Assembly: GCF_905147365.1 (NCBI RefSeq)
Contig: NC_056427.1
Coordinates: forward strand, 2,237,001 to 2,301,000
DNA: 64,000 bases
Direction: 5' to 3'
Source of the DNA: Aricia agestis
Lineage: Eukaryota; Arthropoda; Insecta; Lepidoptera; Lycaenidae
Shown here: piece after piece, positions 60,601-64,000 of the stretch
How positions within the stretch are numbered: position 1 is the stretch's first letter
Layout of the letters: each line of letters begins with the position of its first letter
The notes under the pieces: generated by a model
What the model saw: only the letters and a program-made list of their open reading frames with translations
Told to the model about the DNA's origin: nothing
Database searches by the model: none
Position numbers and translations under genes: made by a program

Positions 60601-63600
60601 GAAACGAATAGGTTTTTTATGTTGCGATGGCGGCAAGTGGCAACGAACAAAAATATAGATATTTCTTTTTTATTGTAATATGTATAAAACAAAAAAAAAT
60701 AAACATGTAATGGTTTTTTCTTTTACGTAGCAACTGGTACGGTACGTAAAATTATAAAATTGAAAAAGTGTAAAAAGTGGGCATGCATGTCTGTATATAT
60801 ACGTGTATGAGTGTGTGTGCGTGCGTATACGTGTATACGTGCGTGCGTGCGTACTCACACGAGGGCGCGGCGTGTCGCGGCGTATCGAGCTGCTGCTGCA
60901 TGTCCCTTAGCTGTTGCTCCTTACGTTTCATATCGTGAGCCAAGCTGTCGAGACGCTGTCGGGTTTCCACTAGCTCCCTATAAAACAACGATGTTGTTAT
61001 ACTGATTTAATACTGCTCTATACCATAGTAAACAGTACTTACGAGTAGGCCGACTAAGAAGGGTTCTCGAAATTTATACGTTTGACGTAGTATGTCATAT
61101 AGGCCCGCGCGCCGTACTAATGCGTTACTAAGCATTGTATTATTTTTATTTTATTTATTAAGCATAAGATACACAAACATTATATTTAAACCGAATGGTA
61201 GCACCATTAAACCCGACAAGGGTTTGTCTCGGTGCCATATTTGCATTAAACTACCGACTATCTGACAGCCTAATTAAAAAAATCAATAAATTATTAGTTT
61301 AATACAAACTTGGAAGTTAGATGTCGAGCGCATACGCAAGCGAAGTACATAGAACGGGTGAAGTGAAAGGCGACACACCGCCGCGCACGGCCGCGGTGCA
61401 TCGCTCACTACTGACTACACAGTACTGTATACACAATAAACAACTCGTCAACCGGTTCGCAGTAATGTTATACAGAATGATCTGAAAGGTAAGTATTTTT
61501 ATACGATTCGAAAAGGTGATTCTTTATGATTTTATGTAGGGTCTTGACTGTAATTTTTTCCTTAACATCTGTTGGGATCTGATTTATTAGATGGGGTATT
61601 ATATATCGTGACGTTCTCTGACCATAGAAGTTTGTAAATTTGGGCGGTATTAAAATTTTATTTGTGACTTTCCTGGTTAGCTTGTGAGAGTCACTGACAT
61701 ACTGAATTTCTTGCCTAAAATATTGTTCCTTTAGTATCTGATATTTAAAGTTAATGTGAACAGGTAGAATGTAAAACATGTTGAAAGTGACATAAGCGAC
61801 CAACTCGCGTATATTCACCCGTTTGTTTGAATTCGAGGTACTCCTTAGTTCTGTCTGCTCTGTCTATACTAATAGAAAGTTTGAATAAAACGTGAATACA
61901 GTAATGTATTCACGGTATAATTAAACTATGTTCTGCCTGAAAGTGACATTCCTATCCACGGGGCACGAGACCGCGACCGACAAAAATTCAAACAAAATGC
62001 CAATTTATGAACTAGGGGGTAGCTTTCATTTTGGTTTACGCTAATTACAAATTAGTGGCGTTTTCGGCCGCTAGACCAATGTCGGTAGCAAATGAAACAT
62101 ACAGGCTAGTTCATAAAGTGGCATTTGGCCATAAAATATTGCAGTTGACCAACAAGGAAGGAACATTGTATTACTATAACGTTAGTACACACAGTAGAAA
62201 GATTTATAGATCTTTCTAGTTAGCTGACTAAACGGACAATATGTCCTTAATCCCTTTCCTGTAAATCGACGAAAGCTATAATTTTTGGCTACAATTTTAA
62301 TGATATTGTTATTGCTTGTGTAAAATAAAAAATGTGTGTTATTTGCCTTCATAATCTTTCCACTCTTGGCCATTTTCAATCGCGCGAAAATATATACAAA
62401 AGACAAAGTGTAAAACAAAAAAAAAACATAGTGTATGAATGATTGTATGACATGATTTCTTTACAAAGAAATGTGTTTGAGTTTCTGTATCTCATTTTAA
62501 CATAATGATAAGAAAAATATGAGATGTTTTCCTGCATACTCTTTGCTTTTCTTGCATTGATAATAAATGTACTATCAGAGAAGTTGATTCCTAGGCAGAT
62601 GGCGGACCTAAGTAATTTGGTCGCGTTAAGTCAAACCCATCCGACCGATCACAGCTAACATTGCATTGACATGCCATTAATTGCCACATGACGTAAGTCC
62701 GTCAACTGCCTAGGAATCAATTTCCTCGATGGTACATTTAAACAATGAGATGGCATAAAACTCAAGAACAATTTCACAGCAAACATTCAACCAATTATGC
62801 ATCTCATGGCACACGTAAGGTTGTTTTTCATTTGTTACCGCGAATTCAATAGCCGCTTCAATGCAACTTCAACGTCCGTCAAAGCGTCATCGATTTCCCT
62901 TCTCCTAGCATCTTTTGGACGGGCGCTAAATAAATATCTTCTTTGTAAGAGTCCATTGATAACATTTTATATGACACAAAGTTAAAATTTTAATACTATC
63001 GACAAGGCAGATTCATGAAATTCGTAATTTATCTAACAGTATTTCAAGATTTAAAGCTCAAATAATACGACTCCCCCGTCAAATTTCTCGACAATCATCC
63101 CTGACAGCCGAACTAAAATTTCCACTTTTCATTCATAAACCTTTATCAAATATTTCAACTCTATCTATTCTCCACCCTTTAGTGCGTACGGCTAAACTCT
63201 TCGCCCACCTACTTAGCCCGTTTGTTTCCTTACTCCCCTCTATTTCTCCACTCTGTCATACATTCCTCCACTCCCCCCTCCATTCCTTCACTCCCCCTCC
63301 ATTCCCGCACTCCCCCTCACCTCTGGCTGTGCAGCAGCTCGGCGCGCGTGCGGCTCAGCTCCTCTCCCACTTGCTGTTTCGCCTGGATCTCGGAGTGCAG
63401 CGACGACTGTAGCGTGAGTATCTCCATCTTGTCGAGTTTCTGGCTGCGGCGGTTCCGCCAGCCCCCCGTGCCGGATGTAGGGGGGGAGGACGGGCCGGAC
63501 GGACCGGAGGCGCGGGAGCCGGTAGCTGGAATAAACGGGAGTTAATAAAGTATCGGCTAATGCCATACCAAATTCCATTAAAATCGCTCCAACCGTTTAG

Positions 63601-63838
63601 ACGCCAAGAAATAACAAACATATATACAAAGTTTCGTATTTATAATATTAGTGTGAATATACAGTTCTGTGCAAATGTAGATATTGAAACTTAAACACAG
63701 TCCTGATCAAGTTTATACGAAAGAAAGCTACTTACCATGTTTTAGGTAGTCTAATTCTTCTGTCATCTTAGTGGCGAGCGCTTGGAGGTACCCACGGGCT
63801 TCCTTCTCGTCAGCAACCCAACGGATTATGTCAGCAAT
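39563..63838 (-). CDS. gek: gek (genghis khan) / MRCK CDC42-effector kinase, 3' part, 22 exons
   Basis: 22 exons join in phase to 2799 nt (932 residues plus TGA). In order: end of the coiled coil (RWVADEKEARGYLQALATK, SQKLDKMEILTLQSSLHSE); a C1 domain with the full H-X12-C-X2-C-X13-C-X2-C-X4-H-X2-C-X7-C set (His237 to Cys286 of this partial protein); a PH domain (about 315-435, KKGWMRQFVVVCDFKLFLYD to EKTKWVVALSELH); a CNH domain (about 436-765); a CRIB motif (792-807, ISAPTNFAHVSHMG) that binds GTP-CDC42/Rac; and a Ser/Gly-rich tail with SLGSMSSLHDVLK. This is the MRCK layout; the myosin-phosphorylating AGC kinase domain lies past the right edge. Most exons have partial tandem copies in the next intron. 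Codon use is GC-rich against AT-rich introns. Confidence 0.97.
39846..39894. repeat. Hairpin, about 21-bp arms
   Basis: Arms starting near 39842 (attgcttgttttctatgaga) and ending 39894, one mismatch, enclosing a gccggcccggg loop. Confidence 0.85.
39944..39985. repeat. Perfect 42-bp palindrome
   Basis: Twenty-one bases starting caaaacctccatttatgcag mirror exactly, with no loop. Lies in the last gek intron. Confidence 0.95.
40216..41117 (-). mobile_element. LINE fragment split by a SINE
   Basis: Minus strand reads QVRPHMEYCSHLWAGAP, DRIQRRAARIVDCHSVSNSL, GECSEEL, then after the SINE FGIIPPATFRYRPTRKTYHP, RTVKLWNELSPAVFSDRYDL, SLLKGRQRTCSSSDV. It is the C-terminal part of a jockey/CR1-like reverse transcriptase, 5' truncated, ending in poly(T) at 40217. 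A SINE-A copy is inserted within codon GEELF. It is the best candidate for the SINE-A partner LINE. Confidence 0.85.
40551..40859 (+). mobile_element. SINE-A inserted in the LINE
   Basis: The LINE reading frame resumes perfectly if this copy and one aacaatt are removed. aacaatt precedes the head and follows the poly(A), giving a clear target duplication. The pyrimidine middle is short in this copy. Confidence 0.9.
41118..41769. other. gek last intron, featureless part
   Basis: AT-rich, no coding signal or recognisable repeat apart from common short words. Confidence 0.4.
41770..42027. mobile_element. TA-flanked fold-back MITE, 258 bp (copy 2)
   Basis: Ends caggatgttacaaaaa and tttttgttacacactg with TA on each side. 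Inner arms such as agagagttcacagtgaaagt and gcagcgctgaaagacgaat pair with their complements, so almost the full length folds back. Same family as 38095-38354. Confidence 0.8.
42265..42364 (-). CDS. gek: gek exon, C-terminal tail
   Basis: Acceptor gtctag|ATCGATC; encodes SIGGGSAGSGSLLERSMTPL and SLGSMSSLHDVLK. Donor AAG|GTGAGT, phase 0. Confidence 0.93.
42399..42635 (+). mobile_element. SINE-A copy with deletions
   Basis: Lacks part of the head (about 24 bp after gtggg), most of the pyrimidine stretch and the tgctcgtttg block near the tail. Confidence 0.8.
42849..42918 (-). CDS. gek: gek exon, C-terminal tail
   Basis: Acceptor ttttcag|GGTCGTGG; encodes SWRGRGREGLPEAPSPPHRA. Donor GAG|GTAATT. 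Phases match both neighbours; the sequence itself is weakly conserved. Confidence 0.8.
42919..43673. other. gek intron
   Basis: AT-rich. Ends with a LINE-like 3' end, 'gttgatgtgccaataaata', and an (aaat)n microsatellite at about 43586-43612. Confidence 0.45.
43674..44020 (+). mobile_element. SINE-A copy next to a gek 5' splice site
   Basis: Complete. Its poly(A) ends 7 bp from the donor of the exon at 44028. In the gek transcript this reads as a U-run right after GUAAGGA. Confidence 0.88.
44028..44103 (-). CDS. gek: gek exon, tail after CRIB
   Basis: Encodes QYSGSQNSSKRTSPLTINHP and GSYN. The acceptor is a tandem NAGNAG (ttttcagcag), so the first Gln may be optional. Donor ACG|GTAAGG. Confidence 0.85.
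44338..44795. repeat. Minisatellite of about 31 bp fused to the CRIB exon donor
   Basis: Units resemble cacctggtcgctcacacctg plus gacgtggtcag. On the gek strand each unit holds two CAG|GT donor cores (accaggtgctgacc, tccaggtgtgagcg). The true exon end reads gacgaccag|gtactgacc, so the array looks grown from the exon's own 5' splice site. Units vary by substitutions and deletions. Confidence 0.9.
44796..44928 (-). CDS. gek: gek exon with CRIB motif
   Basis: Acceptor ttttcag|GTCCGAAC. Encodes SERRSRLISAPTNFAHVSHM and GPGDGIRSQRLLDLPTTLET, containing the I-S-x-P-x-x-F-x-H-x-x-H-x-G core for CDC42/Rac binding. Donor CAG|GTACTG. Confidence 0.96.
45040..45328 (-). mobile_element. SINE-A copy, reversed, head shortened
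   Basis: Poly(T) at 45040, tail and middle typical; about 35 bp of the gcgctgtgtttcgcc block is missing. Confidence 0.82.
45380..45473 (-). CDS. gek: gek exon between CNH and CRIB
   Basis: Acceptor aatttcag|AGGGACC. Encodes GPLSVEPATYGTNKRRFSVR and EHQAIEAHNR; the KRRFSVRE string matches the MRCK region before CRIB. Donor ACT|GTAAGT. Confidence 0.92.
45510..45733. mobile_element. MITE with 'tactcacatacgg' termini (copy 2)
   Basis: Same family as 995-1133. TIR tactcacatacggttttgctc. It lies 37 bp upstream of a gek 3' splice site. Confidence 0.75.
45745..46665 (+). mobile_element. tRNA-derived SINE-B split by a hAT MITE
   Basis: The head (gttgtccagtggtttagagc, then gagttcgaattcc like a Pol III B box) runs to 45898. 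The body resumes at 46409 (gatgggcatgtaaaaagtcg ... gtgcgcacacacttgggc type text) and ends in aaataaataaataaata. The final tail stops about 10 bp from the gek donor at 46675. Confidence 0.75.
45899..46408. mobile_element. hAT MITE inside SINE-B, enlarged by an LTR-like insert
   Basis: TIRs cacagaaatagatcaagata and the complement of its partner near 46380-46408; flanks gacggaca and gatgggca match 6 of 8. Relative to the 306-bp copy at 56100-56405 it carries about 200 extra bases at 45935-46137, with tgt...aca ends, aataaag, and ttggtgaccccgacgtg like an LTR-retrotransposon primer-binding region. Confidence 0.7.
46676..46792 (-). CDS. gek: gek exon, end of CNH
   Basis: Acceptor attacag|CGAACG. 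Encodes NARPLDECGWLVSVGGGGAF then APALVYLRPLRA. Donor CAC|GTAAGT. Confidence 0.92.
46816..47993 (+). mobile_element. LINE 3' tail interrupted by another LINE
   Basis: Begins actagcgacccgcctcggcg and ends ttataatatgtatagat, a common insect LINE tail (possibly RTE). Its phrase cttcacgtggtctact|tctt is split by an insertion at 46921-47565; the intact version is at 22775. Confidence 0.65.
46921..47565 (+). mobile_element. 5'-truncated LINE with gtctact duplication
   Basis: Contains the end of a reverse transcriptase ORF (FYKSAYISAIRVYNHLPTEI, LKKWLIAKVFYNLDEFF, TGA at about 47215), an AT-rich 3' UTR and a tail of tttgtc repeats. The heptamer gtctact occurs at both borders. Confidence 0.8.
47997..48089 (-). 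CDS. gek: gek exon, CNH
   Basis: Acceptor attttag|CGGTCAAC. Encodes VNDTHLLIFTSSHIDVYDIE and GDWVQTINL. Donor TAC|GTGAGT. Confidence 0.95.
48358..48416. repeat. Hairpin in a purine/pyrimidine tract
   Basis: Perfect 21-bp arms (ggaagggggaaggaagggtg with complement) around a 17-nt loop, within pyrimidine-rich DNA at 48180-48480. Confidence 0.9.
48481..48566 (-). repeat. Older copy of the 3' end of the gek exon at 48829
   Basis: Shares gctgcgc, acatgatct-gtggtctct, and gttgcggt with the exon. The donor has become GGTGACAG. Not usable as it stands. Confidence 0.85.
48671..48775 (-). repeat. Younger copy of the 3' end of the gek exon at 48829
   Basis: Nearly identical to 48825-48930, including the intact donor CAC|GGTGAG. 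No acceptor upstream, as the match stops inside the exon. Confidence 0.92.
48829..49014 (-). CDS. gek: gek exon, CNH
   Basis: Acceptor gtccccag|CTCTCG. Encodes LVHPDNQVSVFLTHSGARPL, EWILVFSALALYVDRNGLRA and EIMYTAQPAYH. Donor ACG|GTGAGT. Confidence 0.96.
49069..49145 (-). repeat. Copy of part of the gek exon at 49202
   Basis: Repeats caagatggccgcggtaacct and agcaacagccg from 49244-49275 and about 40 further, more diverged bases. It covers the exon interior, not the donor. Confidence 0.88.
49202..49385 (-). CDS. gek: gek exon, CNH
   Basis: Acceptor attgtcag|AACACATGG, phase 0. Encodes NTWVVLVYEITRTAARRCRV and VQLTRGRLLLGYRGHLVAHS. Donor TCT|GTGAGT. Confidence 0.95.
49588..49696 (-). repeat. 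Copy of the 3' end of the gek exon at 49749
   Basis: About 93 percent identical by eye to 49742-49850. Its donor has drifted to CAG|GTTAGT, still a possible splice site. Confidence 0.92.
49749..49915 (-). CDS. gek: gek exon, CNH
   Basis: Acceptor ttccag|TGGTGATA. Encodes VIAGRGRHVRLVPIRALECP and VGELHASAHGFAVVCKRQ. Donor CAG|GTGAGT. Confidence 0.95.
50238..50290 (-). repeat. Copy of part of the gek exon at 50319
   Basis: agccgaggccgaactcgccg matches 50409-50430 with few changes and continues for about 50 bases. Interior fragment, without donor. Confidence 0.85.
50319..50523 (-). CDS. gek: gek exon, start of CNH
   Basis: Acceptor tatttcag|GTATACAG. Encodes VYSAVGVAEAGGAALRGATC and LALVDLERAELVPRRALAP. 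Donor TAG|GTGAGT. Confidence 0.95.
50655..50942 (+). mobile_element. tRNA-derived SINE (SINE-C)
   Basis: Head carries a Pol III A box (tggctcagtggtgagcgcg) and B box (gggttcgaatccc). The body ends ggggccagactgacgtggtg and an AT-rich tail. Complete and well preserved. Its tail resembles that of SINE-B. Confidence 0.85.
50973..51113 (-). CDS. gek: gek exon, end of PH domain
   Basis: Acceptor attttcag|ATATCAAC. Encodes SEKTKWVVALSELHRILKRN, the C-terminal PH helix with its Trp. Donor CAG|GTAGAA, a weaker site than its neighbours. No duplicated copy is seen. Confidence 0.95.
51206..51480 (-). repeat. Two copies of the 3' end of the PH exon, with poly-G runs
   Basis: Copies at about 51219-51285 and 51329-51395 repeat the end of the exon at 51492 (HAGKRDIPCIFR) with intact donor CGA|GTGAGT. 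Between them lie C-runs (51206-51219, 51447-51478), which are G-runs in the gek transcript just past each donor. Confidence 0.92.
51492..51618 (-). CDS. gek: gek exon, PH domain
   Basis: Acceptor cttccag|AAACGCA. Encodes NALPSVCVSQVLDMRDAEFG and DSDVIHAGKRDIPCIFR. Donor CGA|GTGAGT. Confidence 0.96.
51706..51800 (-). CDS. gek: gek exon, start of PH domain
   Basis: Acceptor cgcacag|GTTCCAAA. Encodes VPKPGGVKKGWMRQFVVVCD and FKLFLYDISQDR. Donor CAG|GTACGT. No downstream copy is seen. Confidence 0.96.
51990..52550 (-). repeat. Intron built from decayed copies of the second C1 exon
   Basis: Best copy at about 52360-52475 (translates close to PLPPERSRQPLGIDPARGRG with donor AAG|GTGAGT). Others, increasingly degraded, at about 52509-52550, 52305-52358, 52190-52235, 52083-52130 and 52000-52035. 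All repeat ttgacatatccctcgtaagc-like text. Confidence 0.82.
52609..52779 (-). CDS. gek: gek exon, second half of C1
   Basis: Acceptor tcccgcag|ATCGGTC. 57 codons with Cys267, Cys270, His275, Cys278 and Cys286 of the zinc sites (VVCETCGLAVHTRCC), then RRPLGIDPARGQGTAYEGYV. Donor AAG|GTATGT. Confidence 0.97.
53059..53105 (-). repeat. Truncated copy of the first C1 exon
   Basis: Repeats tgctgaacgtcctcactaga and aactggtgca; the part with the donor is lost. Confidence 0.85.
53169..53237 (-). CDS. gek: Possible duplicated C1 half-exon of gek
   Basis: 69-nt copy with a possible acceptor (gcaaacag preceded by a C/T-rich run) and the intact donor ATG|GTGAGT. Reads VVHQFLVRTFSNPTKCNHCT then SLM, phase 0 at both ends, keeping the zinc ligands His and both Cys and differing at two residues. 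It could be included, or used instead of the main exon; it may equally be silent. Confidence 0.4.
53306..53422 (-). CDS. gek: gek exon, first half of C1
   Basis: Acceptor atttccag|TATTCC. Encodes YSMQDPTLGPAVPGKQKVHQ and FLVRTFSSPTKCNHCTSLM with zinc ligands His237, Cys250, Cys253. Donor ATG|GTGAGT. Confidence 0.97.
53735..53798. repeat. Palindrome, 31-bp arms, 2-nt loop
   Basis: Arms begin atacaacatattttgaattt and mirror exactly. Preceded by several gcatgtagcatgcatgt repeats at 53675-53735. Confidence 0.95.
53849..53958 (-). repeat. Two copies of a 55-bp unit spanning the donor of the next exon
   Basis: Unit cttattagcgtgatcacgtg and onward to ctaccgtagacat occurs at 53849 and 53904. It includes the last exon bases and donor (TACG|GTAG) of the exon at 53950. 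Confidence 0.92.
53950..54069 (-). CDS. gek: gek exon before C1
   Basis: Acceptor ctgtccag|CTAATG. 40 codons, LMYGSQQSTVLSGSAESQDE and AASPVSCKSSPSEMST, a Ser-rich linker. Donor ACG|GTAGGT. Confidence 0.9.
54119..54807. mobile_element. Cluster of M2 and M3 MITEs
   Basis: 54119-54141 is an M3 end. An M2 copy follows at 54142-54482 (TIR ggcacccattacacg / cgtgtaatggatgcc), then a partial M2 end facing it (54487-54530). Two M3 copies meet head to head at 54661-54664 (cttctctgatagt / actatcagagaag), the second ending at 54807. Confidence 0.7.
54808..56099. other. gek intron
   Basis: AT-rich, nothing recognisable. Confidence 0.4.
56100..56405. mobile_element. hAT MITE, 306 bp, 8-bp duplication
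   Basis: TIR cacagacatagatcaagata (right end diverged), exact octamer gatgtaac on both sides (56092-56099, 56406-56413). Same family as 45899-46408, in inverted orientation. Confidence 0.85.
56444..56550 (-). CDS. gek: gek exon
   Basis: Acceptor tttttcag|TTTTAGAT. Encodes LDRPPSQMSYLDQFLKDAPS and ERHYDNVATINNEQK. Donor AAG|GTATGT. Confidence 0.92.
56551..60858 (-). other. gek intron of 4.3 kb
   Basis: AT-rich. A moderately long open frame at 59804-60082 does not resemble a known protein. (gt)n-like tracts with gtgcgtgcgt occur at 60800-60852, right after the next donor. No gene is seen. Confidence 0.45.
60859..60977 (-). CDS. gek: gek exon, coiled coil
   Basis: Acceptor gttttatag|GGAGCTAG. 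Encodes ELVETRQRLDSLAHDMKRKE and QQLRDMQQQLDTPRHAAPS, a heptad-rich helix. Donor CGT|GTGAGT. Confidence 0.93.
61468..61860 (-). mobile_element. LINE reverse-transcriptase C-terminal fragment
   Basis: Open frame reads VSDSHKLTRKVTNKILIPPK, FTNFYGQRTSRYIIPHLINQ and IPTDVKEK, the pattern of a LINE RT tail (T-R, P-K, G-x-x-S-x-x-Y, N-Q-I-P). Antisense-free with respect to gek, i.e. same strand. Confidence 0.65.
62571..62737. mobile_element. M3 MITE, best copy
   Basis: Ends actatcagagaagttgattc and gaatcaatttcctcgatggt with cctaggcag / ctgcctagg inverted inside. Flanked by aatgta / tacatt. Confidence 0.75.
63321..63525 (-). CDS. gek: gek exon, coiled coil
   Basis: Acceptor tattccag|CTACCGG. Encodes a Ser/Gly/Pro stretch, then WRNRRSQKLDKMEILTLQSS and EIQAKQQVGEELSRTRAELL. 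Donor AGAG|GTGAGG. Confidence 0.96.
63560..63660. mobile_element. Short LINE tail in a gek intron
   Basis: Contains ccaaattccattaaaatcgc and ends ttataatattagtgtgaata, as in the other LINE tails of the window. Confidence 0.5.
63736..63838 (-). CDS. gek: gek exon, coiled coil (first in the window)
   Basis: Acceptor attttgtag|ATTGCTG, phase 0. Encodes IADIIRWVADEKEARGYLQA and LATKMTEELDYLKH, close to vertebrate MRCK. Donor ATG|GTAAGT. Upstream exons, including the kinase domain, lie beyond the window. Confidence 0.97.
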
Positions 63839-64000
63839 CTACAAAATGTTTACATTAATAATAATAATGATGATAACTAAATGTTACCCGCAAATTCGTT
63901 ATGCAGACCAGAACAATGAACCTCCGCTAAATCGTATTTATTTCCCCGGGGCTCAAATAATCCTAATACGAATTTTTCATGTAATCAATATGGTGTTTGT

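Larger units (their letters stand above)
60978..63320 (-). other. gek intron of 2.3 kb
   Basis: Holds a LINE fragment (61468-61860) and an M3 MITE (62571-62737). A pyrimidine-rich part with cactccccct repeats lies at 63230-63318, just downstream of the donor. Confidence 0.5.

Noticed and set aside
63222..63621. Several open frames of 76-107 codons on both strands
   Set aside because: Wrong-frame readings of the GC-rich gek coiled-coil exon; only one minus frame matches MRCK and fits the splice sites.

Overview
The window looks like nuclear DNA of a moth or butterfly. Two conserved animal genes with small exons and GT-AG introns sit in AT-rich DNA crowded with short non-autonomous transposons, tRNA-derived SINEs and 5'-truncated LINEs of types common in Lepidoptera. 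I cannot name the species. Every gene model was built by hand-reading splice junctions and checking that codon phase carries through each junction.

1-21744: no host gene. This part holds SINE copies, DNA-transposon derivatives (MITEs), LINE tails and a broken mariner. At 8527-9891 lies a damaged transposon-like element with a THAP zinc-finger ORF on one strand and SAP and SWIM exons on the other. A nested stack (hAT-like element > Harbinger-like MITE > perfect 60-bp palindrome) occupies 20029-20718.

21745-27166 (+): a complete six-exon gene for TMX1, an ER thioredoxin-related membrane protein of 282 residues with a CPAC active site and one transmembrane helix.

27167-39562: intergenic, with many MITEs, palindromes and LINE remnants.

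39563-63838 (-): the 3' part of the genghis khan / MRCK gene (gek), a CDC42-effector kinase. 22 exons join in phase to 2799 nt (932 residues plus stop) and encode the end of the coiled coil, a C1 domain, a PH domain, a CNH domain, a CRIB motif and the C-terminal tail. The kinase domain lies beyond the right edge. gek and TMX1 converge.

The most striking pattern lies inside gek. At most of the 3' exons, part of the exon, usually its 3' end with the 5' splice site, has been duplicated in tandem into the following intron. Copies range from nearly identical to badly decayed, and at the CRIB exon the process has grown into a minisatellite made of CAG|GT splice-donor cores. One duplicate of the C1 exon still looks like a usable in-frame exon.
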